Part shown: piece by piece, positions 1-11,298 of the stretch | How positions within the stretch are numbered: position 1 is the first letter of the stretch | How the letters are laid out: every line of letters begins with the position of its first letter | Assembly (NCBI GenBank): GCA_016648135.1 | Contig: JADDOH010007986.1 | Location: 108,847 to 172,846 of the forward strand | DNA: 64,000 nt | Origin: Agrypnia vestita | Lineage: Eukaryota; Arthropoda; Insecta; Trichoptera; Phryganeidae | Direction: 5' to 3' | The notes under the pieces: model-generated | The model's input: only the letters and a program-made list of their open reading frames with translations | The model's database searches: none | Told to the model about the DNA's origin: nothing | Program-made: the position numbers and the translations under genes

Positions 1-1656
1 CCTTGTATGTCAAAAAACTGAGAAGTGTAAAAGAGAAAGGAATGAGAACCACCGGTTGTTCCATTCTGGTTACTAAACGTAGCCAATCGCAAAAGGTCTT
101 GCTGGAGTCATCTCTGCTCCCATCGTACCATACATCTGATCAAATGTAATTTAATAAATAAATATCAAAAAACAATATAGATAAATCAGTTATAATTTTT
201 GTTTGCCACCGTGATAAGAACCTGGAACTTATCAGATTCGGGGAACTGCGTTAGATGTTAATCGTTTGAAATTACGAAACATTTGAGGTTTGATAAAAAA
301 AAGAGACGGAATTTTCCTTTTCCTATAAAAGAATTTTTATTTATTCATCAATCTTAATTTTTTTTAAATATATTTAAATATATAACTTTAAAGTTTACAT
401 AATATTTTCATACATTATTTAATTTTGATGGATTTTTAAAAAAAAATTATTCCAATTAAGGGAGAATACCTATATAGTGATAATAATGGCATCACCTTGT
501 TGATTACGCGCCGTGCCACATGGCGCCGCGATACACGCAGGTAGCTGCCAGTCGGGCTCTTTCATAATAAAAACGTAAGACCTGTTTCTATTTTGTTTGT
601 GAGTAGTGTTCAATGGTATGGGAATTCTAAGCAAGAAGTGGAGGATTTATATTATGGACCTGGAATCGATTTATTTTATGTAAGTTGAAAGATTTCGCAA
701 TTTATTCATTGCTCAATTTTCAAACGCGTTTTACTCGAAACCATGTTTTGAATCGGTGACCAAAATATCTCGGCAACCACTGAACCGATCAACTTGAAAT
801 TTCTAGTGGTTATTCTATACATAATTATCTAGTCTTTATCGTAAGATTTTTAAAAGCAACTTAGTTTTTTTTATCGGCATAAAAACCTGAATTTTTCCCT
901 AAAAATACTATTTTAAATTCAAACGCCCGCCATTTTGGCTAATTTATTTTCGAAAATACCTACGTCAATGACTGAATTATAGTATCATCTATGATAATCT
1001 TTAGTATATTTTTTTTATTTTGATGATTACAGATGAAATGGGAGTGGTCACCGCGGAGGAACTTTTTTCGGCAGTCGACATAACCCAAGAGTTTTTCGCC
1101 AATGTTGAATTTTTTTTTTTTAAAAAAAATTTAACAATTCTTAAAAGAATTTATTTTCTTAAAAGTAATACCAATTCCATTATTCATATAGATTTTGTTG
1201 AAAAAAAATCACAAAAATTGGATTTTTAAGTATCAACTTATGCATGGAACCGGATTAATTAGAATAATTTTTATTTATTCATCAATATTAATGTAATTCC
1301 TACAGAGTAGCTCCATTTCCATTATTCGAAGCACTTTTGCAACGCGTTTTTAGTATGGCGTTTAGCTCTTTCAGCGACAAAACGCTGGGAATAGGAAGCA
1401 GCGGGCCATATCCGGCGGATACAGAGACAAGCATCAGAGTGTTGTTTTTGGTCTGAAATTATATGATGTTTGTTTATATTTTTTTTGGATAAAAAAAGCC
1501 GAGCTCACCGAAACGTCTAATATTTTTGAATTTGACAACGGGACATATACAGCAGTGTTTTTATTCAATTCTCGTTTGTAGTCATACGTTTTATTTTTAA
1601 TTTTCGATTGGCAAAAGCTCTGGGGTGGTATCCTGATGGTTACCAATTTTTTCCGA
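1..1656. other. intergenic, no supported gene
   Basis: AT-rich DNA with many stops in all frames. Two short coding-like patches are visible: about 614-679, open and followed by a good splice donor (GTAAGT at 680), and about 1032-1109, preceded by TTACAG. Neither connects to a larger reading frame and neither could be identified. A motif AAACGCGTTT followed by CTCGAAAC lies about 40 bases after the first donor and recurs near 3522. Confidence 0.4.
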
Positions 1657-2617
1657 TAGACAGATTTTTTCTGTCTGCCTATTCTCTATACAAATCTACA
1701 CCGTTTGAGTAACAATAGTGACATTTCTCTCCTCCCTTTTTACCTCTTCCCCTCCCCGTGATATATTTTCAATGCAAATCGTTCGACCGGTCAGTCTTAA
1801 AATTTTCAAACTTATTCCTTAGGACCCGGCGGGTAATAAAGGTGACATTTCCTCCTTCCTCTTTTTATATTTTCAATGCAAACCTGCACTGTTCAACCGA
1901 ACGGACTCAAAATTTACAAACTTATTCTTTAGGGCCCTTCGAGTAACAAGGGTGATATTTTCCTCTTCCCCTATTTCCTCTTCCTTCCCCCTGATATATT
2001 TTCAATGCAAATCTGTACTGTTTGACCGATGGTACTCAAAATTTGCAAACTTATCTGTTAGAACCCAGCGGATAACATAAACGACATTTCCCCCCTCCCC
2101 TTTTACCTCTACCTCTCCTCCTTATATATTTTCTGTACAAATCTACACCATTTGACCGATCTGACCCAAATTTTACGATTTAGGACCCGGCGGGTAACAC
2201 AGGCGACATTTACCCCCTCTCGCTTTTCCTTCCCCCTCCCCTGATATATTTTCTGTAATGCAAATTTATATTGTTCAACCGAACGGTCTCAAAATTTGCA
2301 AAATTATTCATTATGACCTGGCAGGTAACGAAGGCGACTTTTCCCCCTTCCCCCTACCCCTTTACCCCACCCTCTTCCTTTTTATATTTAATCTAGACCA
2401 ACAAATCTAGACCGTATGACCGATCTAACCCAAATTTTGCATTCTTTTTCTTTAGGTCATGGCGGAATAAATAGGTCACAATTCTCTCCTGGACATCCCA
2501 TCCAAGGAAACATTGTTTTTATTAGAGATTTTGCGAAACAATGGAACCTTTGTTTCCTCCCACAAAATAATTTTTACTAAATCCTCAACCCGAGAAACGC
2601 CGGGTACGAACAGCTAG
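1657..2617 (+). mobile_element. Helitron-like non-autonomous element with tandem pyrimidine-rich units
   Basis: About six imperfect units of roughly 105-140 bases. Each contains GATATATTTTC, a CAAATCTACACC-like stretch, TTGACCGATCTGACCC, a GGACCCGGCGGGTAAC-like box and a run of C and T. The array ends CGCCGGGTACGAACAGCTAG followed by T at 2618, as expected for a Helitron 3' terminus (CTRR inserted before T). The 5' end (TCTATACC in other copies) is missing, so this copy looks 5'-truncated. The other copies are at 7950-8815, 12615-13345 and 18090-18493. There is no coding capacity. Confidence 0.6.
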
Positions 2618-3909
2618 TATTTAATAGAATCTTGATTACTAAGTTATCTTTTACTAGGTTGTGTTCCAAAAATAAAATACTCGTGAACAATCGTATTAAA
2701 CTGAACCAAGAATTAATAGTTGCATTTTACAAGTCTGATAAAAATATCAATATTCATTCCCCACCATTGTCCCGCACATCCTATCCACCTCCTTTCAGGA
2801 TTTAATGGAAACTTTATAATATTGAGATTTTGCAAATTGCACCTTTCCCCCACAAACTTCTTTAAGACTTAATCTGTTAACCGGGCAACGCAACCGCAAG
2901 TTTACAATAGAATATACATCCATTTAAAAAACGTGACAATTAACTCTGTAAAAATTATACTCTACTGTTTATTTTGTATATTTTATATACCACTGTGTAT
3001 TTCTTAATTAAGTTTGTCGAATAAACTTATGATTGATATTATATTAATAGCTTGTTATTCTTAAAGTGAGTTATTATTCCAAACCACAAAAATAACACAA
3101 AGGTATTTGTAAAATTCAAAAATTTCATACCATTTGATTGGAGCCTAAAAAACGTTAAGTGCTGGATTTTAGTGCGATTCGAATAAACTCGTTTGAAATG
3201 AACGGAGATTCTTAACGGGGGGAAATAGGGTTAGATGACTCAAAAACTAGATTTTTTATTTCATAAATTGTTAGTACACCTATTTAAGAATATTTTCTCA
3301 AAGTTTTAAATACAAATTTCAATTCGTTCCGGTGTTATGGGGGTGTTTAAGTGAGCGTCCACCTTAAAGTCATTCAGGTAGTCATTTATGAATACGTATT
3401 TTTGGAAAGGAGAGGGACAAGTATATGAAGAAGAAAAAGGATCGCTATGTGATCCAGAAATCGCTGATTAACCAGTAAGTAATTAAAATAATCTCATTCT
3501 TTTTTTCAGTGACTTTCTTATTTAAACGCGTTTCTCTCGAAACGACCTTTTGTATTGTGTACATTCCAGCACAAATAGGTTTTAACCAATCATTTTAAAA
3601 ATTCGCAAATACTTTTTTTATAATTACGTACTATACGTACCTAAATTTGTTGTAATACCATTGTCCAAATTACTTTTTAATTGCAAAAAAAGGAATAAAA
3701 AATGGCGAAAAATCTAGGTTTCCTGTTTACACTCCTGTAAAAAATTAAATTTTCAATTTTTTGGGGGGAGATTAGATTCATGTAGAAGAAATGTATGTTC
3801 TTAAACTAAATTAAAAACCCTATTGATTTCAGATAAAAACAGTGGCCTCCATAATGTCTAAATAGCTACGTCTGATTGTATGTTCGTAGATATATTATAT
3901 ATTCTATAT

Positions 3910-3948
<39 letters not shown>

Positions 3949-4684
3949 GATATATATATATATATATGTTGTGGGACTCGAGTATAAATGTGGGAAAGAA
4001 GTCAACATCAATTAATCACTGAATAATCTATAAATATTGATTTTTTAACATCCAATCTGAAAGGTGAGTGAGTGGTTTCGCGATTGAGATGGTACAAATT
4101 ACCAACCTAAAGGTCAAATCAGAGGCTTCAAGTTCCGTGCTGCGTACCAGCCATTACAAATAAATTAATGTACATATATTAGTTGACGAAAGAAACATTT
4201 TTATAATACGTTTTTGATGTATGTAATACTAGTTCTGATTTTAAAAAACTATAAAAGTATAGTCGAAACTGAAATAATCATTTTGGTTTTCTGATGAAGA
4301 TACTGCAAATGGTCGACGCTAAAAATAATCAATGTCTCAAAAATTGATAAAGTTTTGATTTTTTTTGTTTTAACGATTAGATAAGTTGGTGGCCACGAAC
4401 GGGTGAGTGGATCCGATCTGAATAATCGATTTGTGGATTTGCATAATCGAGTAAGATCGATGTCAACTAGCAGTTGCAGAAATTGATCTGGACTGGACTA
4501 TAACGACCAAGACTTCGGCAATACCTTGTAGAAACACAGCATGAAATTTTCCTTCGATAAATATATGAGTTGACAAATTACAGCATCACCCTGTCTTTGC
4601 GATGCACTATCTTTGCATAAATAAACCTGTTACTGCTATTAAATTTCATAACCAATATAGACAATCTATTTTGTAGCTCTTTTC
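2618..4684. other. intergenic, repeat-derived in part
   Basis: The first roughly 130 bases (TATTTAATAGAATCTTGATT onward) recur at about 13651-13770 without a Helitron before them, so they are probably host or older repeat sequence beside the insertion. At about 3407-3474 a short open stretch is followed by a splice donor GTAAGT, but it has no partner exon. An (AT)n tract and a weak CTGATGAAGATAC motif (about 4290, also seen in GIY-YIG-type retroelement relics) are present. No gene is supported. Confidence 0.4.
3890..3967. repeat. (AT)n microsatellite
   Basis: A nearly pure AT dinucleotide run of about 75 bases with a few interruptions, such as ATATAGATATA near 3946. Confidence 0.9.
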
Positions 4685-4831
4685 ATTTAAGAAAAACAAT
4701 ATAATTAGTACGCGCAAGCCGTGCGTACGAGGCACATTATTTCATCGTGTTGGTGTTTAGACCCGTAAATATCAAAAAATGTGCGTCATACGCATGGCTT
4801 ACACATACTAATTTGATTGTCTTTCTTAAAT
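4685..4831. mobile_element. 147-bp foldback MITE
   Basis: The sequence begins ATTTAAGAAAAACAAT and ends with the near-complement ATTGTCTTTCTTAAAT. The arms run about 50 bases, including AATTAGTACGCGCAAGCC against GGCTTACACATACTAATT, around a short AT-rich centre. It has no coding capacity. The superfamily is not clear because no target duplication could be fixed. Confidence 0.6.
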
Positions 4832-5711
4832 AGAAAGAGGTCTCTCTACTGACATTAATGTCGGTTTTGGGCCTTCATTTACCAATTTGAAAATTTAAAT
4901 TTAATAATTTTAAGAATCCTATTGTAAGACCTACATTTTAAAATCATTTACCTGATAAATCAAAAAATGTATCAGTGTTTAAAAAAATATTTCGCAGGAA
5001 TACTAGTTTTTTTATAAAGTTAAGTCTGAAACGACCCAGCGGCCGCATTCCGTCCAATTTTGCCAAGAATCTTCCTGGTCGGTTCTCCAGCACTCGCAAG
5101 ATGTGTTGAAGTTACCTTAATTAGGAACTGTGTAGAAAAAATGGCTCAAATCTGTGGATTTTCCATGTCAGAAACATTCACTCAGTCCATCAATGTTCTT
5201 TCTACTGTTACCCCATGGCACATCACTTTTTGATCTCACCCTGAAAAATCACATTTAGTGACCATTATTAAAGTACCTTTGCATAGATTTAAAAACATGG
5301 CAGTTTGGTCCTGACACTCAACAAGTATTTCTTTATTCTCGCACTGTAAAGTGAATGTAAAACGCCAGTATCAGCTCCAATCAGTTCCTAGCTCATACTT
5401 ATCAAACAATATCTTTAGATAGGTACGTCAATAATTGCAACCATCCAAATCGAATATTAAATATGTATGTTATGTTTTAACAGGGGAGAAAAAAGATTTC
5501 ATTAAATGTATACGTCTCCGGTCCGTGATAATCGTATTATTTGTAATTAACCAAAAAATATTGTTACTAGTGAGTTATAGTGTTAATGTCCTAGATATCG
5601 ATATATTTTTTTATTTTTTACCTATATAAGTTTTATATTTAAAAATTTCTAATAAACTTTACGAAGGAGGGTAAGTAAAAATACTAAACAAGATATTTGT
5701 TATTCCTTTTG
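4832..5711. other. intergenic
   Basis: No gene or recognisable element. Short open frames near 5435-5629 lack an ATG and have AT-rich composition unlike the cuticle exons. Confidence 0.4.
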
Positions 5712-5717
5712 TTTATT
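5712..5717 (-). other. polyadenylation signal of cuticle gene A
   Basis: AATAAA on the minus strand, about 70 bases downstream of the stop codon of gene A. Confidence 0.55.
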
Positions 5718-5787
5718 TATATCCAAAGAGTGTATGCACGTTTAAGTTAAAGCAGAGTCATCAGAATGGGGACAAGTGATGTTCAGT

Positions 5788-7219
5788 TCACTTCCTCGTG
5801 GGAGCGACGGGGATGTGAGCTCCTTCAGCGTGGAAGCCTGTCTCGTCAGCGTAGTACGTCACGGTGATGGGGATGCCGTCCGCGCCGACGTAGGAATACG
5901 TTCCCCTAACTGCGATACCCTGCTCATCTTTGCCTTCCTCGTTCTTGAAGGTCTTCAGCTCTCCCACTTCCTGTTGGGTGATTTTGTTCTCGGTTTCATA
6001 TCTGAAATTTGACAAATTAATATCGTGTCGTATGTGTGAAAAGGCTTAGTAGAAAATAAAATACAAACATACATCATTTCACATATAATACTGTCGCAAC
6101 CCAATAACTCGACAATGGATAACTTACCCGAAGTTGTATGCTCCTGCGGGGTCTAGGTCGAAGGAGGACTTGAGGATCTTGATCGGTTCCTCTGGCACAG
6201 GGCTGGCTGATGCCAGAGCCAACGCCGCCAGGATGAAGAAGAATGCCTGCAACGACAAATTATTATTTCACTATTTTGAACATGAATGATGGGAACAGGA
6301 ACATAGGTAAGATAAGCCTAATTGGTCGAATTTCATATTTAATATATTTTTAAATTGTCAATGATTTAAATTTATATTCTCCAAAAAGAATATTCTCAGA
6401 TTTGAACTTTTCTTTCGCTTACAATTCCGTTACATGTTTATTACCTTTACGTAATACATGTCCTTGGTTTTTATAAATACATTTTACGAAAATAGATTTA
6501 ACATTTTAATGTACTCATACAAACAGAATAATAATTAAATAGTGACTATTTATCGCTACTTTAAAAAATTAGCTTATATTTAACATACTCAATTCATTGG
6601 TTTCCAATGTTTAAGGCCCTTCTCTCAATTTACTAAAGGATTTCAATGCATTAAAGATTTTACCAGAAACCAAACCATAATGAACTTTTATGTAGGTATA
6701 CGTTGTCTTGTTTTATAAATTTGAATTCAATCTACTAGATTACTATTCATAATATCTCTCTAGATTAGACACAGCCGTGTAATATAATTCAAACTATATT
6801 TGAATGATTAGGTATATGGTTGTAAACAGCTGAATAAAACGTAAGGAGCGACTGAATTGAATTGCTTTGAGTAGGTAGTAAATGATACGGTGTTGAAAAT
6901 AAACGTAAGGAGTTTATTTTTGCTTTGACTGAAAACAGGCATTATAACCATTTTTGAATTTTTAATGGCTAAATATTTTTAAAAATCTAGAAATTTAGTT
7001 TTTTCTTAATATTTTGCAAGTATTGAAGATACATTGTAAAGGAACACGGCTGACTGCTGATAATTAATCACTGCATCCTTGTTGTATATTATCTGCGTCT
7101 TAATGCTAAGATATTTGAGTAGGTTTACTTGTGCACCTAACTGCTTTATTTGTAATGTATTTTATTTTTTTAACATTAATGTCGTGATTAACGTCACTGT
7201 ATATGCTTACCAATTTCAT
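5788..7219 (-). CDS. RR-1 larval cuticle protein, gene A (three exons)
   Basis: Coding exons are 7211-7219 (Met-Lys-Leu), 6128-6246 and 5788-6001. Introns have GT/AG ends (7210-6247, phase 0; 6127-6002, phase 2), giving 113 residues. Residues 1-17 form a signal peptide (MKLAFFFILAALALASA). The mature part starts SPVPEEPIKILKSS, and a Rebers-Riddiford RR-1 domain follows from about residue 42 (YETENKI, then GELKTFKNEEGKDEQ, then GTYSYVGADG, then YYADETGFHAEGAHIP). This domain family binds chitin in soft cuticle, so the protein is expected to be secreted from epidermis into larval cuticle. The start is fixed by the MKL exon shared with genes B-E. The exons are GC-rich against AT-rich flanks. 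The protein differs from B at two residues. Close to lepidopteran LCP genes; no exact symbol is claimed. Confidence 0.95.
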
Positions 7220-7264
7220 GATGAACGTTGGATTAGTATATTGATACTGGATAAGAGACAGAGG

Positions 7265-7340
7265 AGAACTGATAAAATATCCGTGTGACACTAACTTTTA
7301 TACAAACTACCGAGGCGCATAAAAAACTAGTCTCTGACAA
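7265..7340 (-). promoter_or_regulatory. core promoter of cuticle gene A
   Basis: TATAAAAG on the minus strand at 7295-7302, a TGTCACA box at 7284-7290, and an ATCAGT initiator-like site at 7268-7273, about 30 bases from the TATA. Upstream at about 7321-7332 is GACTAGTTTTTT. All four parts recur with the same order and spacing at genes B and E and, more loosely, at C and the orphan promoter near 24600. Confidence 0.75.
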
Positions 7341-7949
7341 TTTGCTGAGTGAGAAGGTCGACCAGCAGGTGAAAAGGTCGCTGTGCGCTGATCTTCTGAT
7401 GCCCCTCGAGGACCACTGGATAAGTCTAGCAATTGTCTATCCTGAGACATGATCTGCTCATTTCCATTTCATTTCCTTGGCCTATTCACTTATATCAGTT
7501 AATATTGAATGTTCCCTTATCCACATGTTTCTTTTCCACTCACTTTGTGTGAGACACAACACATTTTTTTATGTGCCTCTTTACGTTACTCGGTATTTTT
7601 GGGGCTATTTTTCTAGAGTCCAGCCGTACCTGAGTACTGCTGGACTTTATAGTACTTTCCCATCGAAGCGGGATAAATCGTCAGAACTCACATATGATAT
7701 ATTTATCCCTCTTAGGTGGGATTAATTTCTAAGAACTCTTGAGTGGTATTTCAACCATTGACAAGTATGGTTCTACCGTACCTTTTGAGGCCAAGCCTTG
7801 ACAATGGCTAGTGATATCTTCCCTTGGCCCAGGTTTCCTCAGAGAAAACACTCTCGAACGCGATCCATTCCAGAAGCCCCAAATGTTTCATATACGAGTG
7901 ATCGCGGAAACCTCAAACTAAATATTTAATTAAGGTTTGTTTCCTAAAA
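7341..7949. other. intergenic
   Basis: No gene seen. A stretch near 7610-7900 is less AT-rich than its surroundings and may be an old, unidentified repeat. Reading frames across it have no recognisable motif. Confidence 0.3.
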
Positions 7950-8815
7950 TCTATACCTATAAAATTCGATGTCCGTCTGTCTGTGTGTCTGTCTGTCTGT
8001 TCTATATACAAATACACACCGTTTGTCCGATTCTACTCTTTAAATATTTATGCTTTAGGACCCGGCGGGTAATAAAGGCGACATTTCCCCTCCCCCTCAT
8101 ATATATTCAATGCAAATCTGTACCTACCGTTCAACCGATCGGACTCAAAATTTGCAAACTTATTCTTTAGGACCCGGCAGATAACATTTTTCCTTCTCCC
8201 TTTATCCCTTCCCCTCCCCTATCTACATCATTTGACCGATCTGACCCAAATTTTGCATACTTATGATTTAGGACTCGGCGGGTAACACAGGCGATATTCA
8301 CCCCCTCTCCCTTTCCCCACCGTTCTCCCTGATATATTTTCTAAATAAATCTACAAGGTTTGACCAATCTGACCTAAATTTAGCGTGATTATTCTCTATG
8401 ACCCGGCGAGTAACAAAGGTAACATTTATCCCCTCACCCTTTACCCCACCCTTTCCACTGATATATTTTCTGTACAAATCTACACCATTCGACCTATTTG
8501 ACGCAAATTTTTCATACTTATTCTTTAGTACTTACCCAGCGGGTAATAAAGACAACTTTTACCCTCACCTGATATATTTTCTGTACAAATCTATATCATT
8601 CGACCGATGTGACACAAATTTTGCATACTTTTTCTTTAGGTCCCGGCGGAATACAAAGGTTCACAATTCCCTCCTGGACATCCTATCCACCCCAGCCTAG
8701 ATTAATTGGAAACAGCATTTTTATTCTTTGTAAATCAATGGAACCTTTGTGTCCCCCCACAAATTTATTTTTAACTAAATCCTTAAGCCGGTTAACGCCG
8801 GGTACAAGCAGCAAG
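7950..8815 (+). mobile_element. complete Helitron-like non-autonomous element (866 bp)
   Basis: It starts TCTATACCTATAAAATTCG directly after a host A and ends GGGTACAAGCAGCAAG directly before a host T, the A/T insertion preference of Helitrons. The last four bases are CAAG rather than CTAG. After a CTGTCTGT-rich head come about six tandem units with the GACCCGGCGGGTAA box at roughly 8059, 8169, 8271, 8399, 8532 and 8639. Open frames across it are fortuitous pyrimidine-rich read-through. Confidence 0.65.
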
Positions 8816-9785
8816 TATATTAATATATTTTTACCTACATTATTATACTGATAGCACGCGCGTGATATACGAGTACCTACCTACATACATTTCGTATCAA
8901 TCTTTTTTAAATAATATTTTTGTTTGTTGTACCATATTCGCTTTATACTAACCATCATCGTTTTGTTTCCAGTTTCCATTATTTCTTATTTTCTCTTTGC
9001 TTTGTGCAAATTCGCTTTGCAGCCTCATGGGATATGCCAGCGCTGGGGCAAATATCTTACAGTTTGTTTATATCTATATATCATTTACGCCAAAAATGCG
9101 ATCATTGGATGATTTCTGTTGCCAGTTAAAAAAAACAGTTTAGAGTACATTAAAAGGATTAAAAAAATTAGGAATACGAACAAACTGATAATAAAGTACA
9201 TCCAAATCCAAATTATCGAAAATTAAACTATCGGAAATTATAGTTTTTTTTAAATATTTTCGTGAAATCCGTGTATTCAAATCAGCCAACGTAATTGCAG
9301 CCAAAACTGTAACGCAGAAATTTTTTGTGCTGGCCATACCGCCTTTTGACATTTAACGTAAGTGTAGTTTTACCGCATTTCGCTTTTGTTTTTATTGTTT
9401 TTGCATTAAACATGGTTCAATAATACGTTCAAAACATTTATTTATTGAACGATTATTACGCTTTATATTTTTTTAAACTGCGAAGTGAACTTGACCCTAG
9501 ATTCATGAACATACATCTCTCATACACCCTCAAAAGTCTCACAGCGCGTGGCGCGAATTTTTTTAAATGTTTTAATTCCAAATAAAAGTTCATTCTAATT
9601 AATCTTTGTACTTTTATTTTTCAATATCTCCCGTAATCATTAAATGAGAATATGTTTATGAACAATGTAACCCTAAATATAGTTTATGAATCTAGGGTTA
9701 ATGTCATTTTACGTGTCATTTTCTCCGTTACATAAATACATATATAATTATTTTTCAGAATTCCTATGGAAGACTCGAAACATCA
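8816..9785. other. intergenic
   Basis: No gene supported. Short frames at 8920-9129 and 9140-9352 have no known motif and no coding-like composition. Confidence 0.35.
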
Positions 9786-10213
9786 CAAACCGGCGATATG
9801 ATGTGAAGTGAATTGTGAAACGACCTACAAATTGATTTATTTTTAAAATACATTTATTAATATAATCATTCAAATAAAATGCTATATAATTTATTAATAA
9901 ATAAGATGCTGTAATTTTATCGATAAAAATAAATACAAATAATAATTCGATAGTTGTTTCATTTTAATGAAGGGGGCACGCATGAGGGATATACGTTTTG
10001 TCTGTCACTGACATCTTCCATAGACAGTATAACCTGATTTTTTCTCTGGAATATTGATTGAATTCATTATTTTCAAACTTGCCAAACTTATTAAGTCAAA
10101 ATTCGCAGCATCACAATGTTATACAATAACTGTCAAAATACAAATGCAAAAAATAAATATTGCTTATTTCAGAATACGGCCGATTATCGAGTTCTATTAA
10201 CTTTGTAACAGTA
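9786..10213 (+). mobile_element. Helitron 3' region, first fragment
   Basis: Sequence from about 9810 to 10213 is the reverse complement of about 62190-62600. Matching blocks are TTTTTAAAATACATT, then TGCTGTAATTTTATCGATAA, then TGTCTGTCACTGACA, then ATACGGCC, then CTTTGTAACAGTA. In the 62 kb element this segment lies between the helicase stop and the terminal hairpins, so here it is the tail of a second copy on the plus strand. It resumes at 11102 after an inserted mariner. Confidence 0.7.
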
Positions 10214-10361
10214 TGGAAGTTCGATATTTCAGAAGTTCTATGCGATTAATGGATGGAACGGAATTTACAAACGTATTTTTTTTTAAATATATATATATAG
10301 GTATAATATATAACCATTCTGCAAATATATTTTTTGTATTTTGTTAATAAGAACACCTTTA

Positions 10362-11101
10362 CAAGGGCGGTCCAATAAGTACCTAGCCTACAAATGAAAA
10401 ACGAAAATTTTGGAAAAGTGGCAATTTATTTCTCAACGTAATCTCCTTTTAGCTCGATACACTTGATCCAGCGAAGCTCCAATTTCTTTAACCCGTCTGA
10501 AAAATACGTTTTCTCGAGGTCTGCAAAGTAGGCCTCCGTGGCGGTGATGACCTCCTTATTCGACTCAAATTTCTGCCCGGTGAGTGACTTTTTCAAGTTA
10601 GGAAACAAAAAAAAGTCGCACGGGGCCAAATCTGGAGAATACGGTGGATGGGGCAGCAGTTCGTAGCCCAATTCGACCAATTTGGCCTTGGTGAGGGTGG
10701 AGGTGTGAGCCGGTGCGTTGTCATGGTGGAAGAGCACTTTTTTCTTCGCCAAATGTGGCCGTTTTTTCTGCAATTCAGCGAGTCGGCCCAATAATTCGGC
10801 ATAGTACAGCCCTGTGATCGTTTTGCCCTTCTGCAGGTAGTCGATGTAGATCACACCTTTCCGGCCGATAGGACAGTCTTCGCCTTCTTCGGAGCACGTT
10901 CACCGGGTGAAGTCCACTGTTTCGACTGTTCCTTGGTCTCTGGTGTGTACCAGTGGATCCATGTTTCGTCGACGGTCACGAAATGACGTAGAAACTCCTT
11001 CGGATTGCGCTTAAACAGCGTCAAACACTGCTCGTAAATAGGATTCTGGTATTGTAGAACACTTTCCTTTTCTTGATATTTTGTAAATTTTATTTTCCGT
11101 A
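10362..11101 (-). mobile_element. mariner element, 5'-truncated
   Basis: The 3' inverted-repeat end starts CAAGGGCGGTCCAATAAGTA after a TA. The element runs on the minus strand and contains most of a broken transposase. Its 5' end and N-terminal helix-turn-helix part are gone. It sits between two segments of one Helitron 3' end, so it probably inserted into that Helitron. Confidence 0.75.
10426..11101 (-). pseudogene. mariner transposase (DD34D), disrupted
   Basis: Two frames on the minus strand together cover the catalytic core. About 10851-11050 carries VTVDETWIHWYTPETK (first catalytic Asp). About 10426-10854 carries FHHDNAPAHTS (second Asp) and YSPDLAPCDFFLFP (third Asp, 34 residues later, hence DD34D) and ends KGDYVEK-stop. 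Between VLSAGKV and VIYIDYLQKG, about eight to ten residues normally present in the family are missing and the frame shifts, consistent with a deletion of about 28-29 bases. The N-terminal DNA-binding region is absent. Not functional. Confidence 0.85.
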
Positions 11102-11174
11102 TTGAAAAATGGAAACTTGACAGATACAATTGGCCGCGAAGCGGCTGACATAGGCATAGGTAAACAATTGCTAG
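11102..11174 (+). mobile_element. Helitron 3' region, second fragment, ending CTAG
   Basis: It matches the reverse complement of about 62036-62106, including TGGCCGCGAAGCGGCTGAC and TAGGCATAGGTAAACAATTG. It then ends CTAG at 11171-11174 followed by T, a Helitron-type terminus. The hairpin GGCCGCGAAGCGGC lies about 29 bases before the end, farther than usual, so the true end may be derived or coincidental. Confidence 0.6.
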
Positions 11175-11298
11175 TAGAGGATAATTTATACTAAAATTTT
11201 AAACTGTAGATAAGAAAAATCATACATGGTAACAAAACACGCAAAAGTTTTTTGATATTTTCTCATAATTAGAGTTTTCTTTACGTTTTGTAAGTTTA

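Noticed and set aside
5776..6012. Plus-strand open frame opposite exon 3 of gene A (similarly 15397-15642, 21122-21361, 34393-34656, 46778-47014)
   Set aside because: Antisense or wrong-frame shadows of the GC-rich cuticle exons; they have no start context or motif of their own.
8398..8851. Overlapping open frames in the second Helitron-like array
   Set aside because: Same repeat read-through; sister copies of the unit do not keep the frame.
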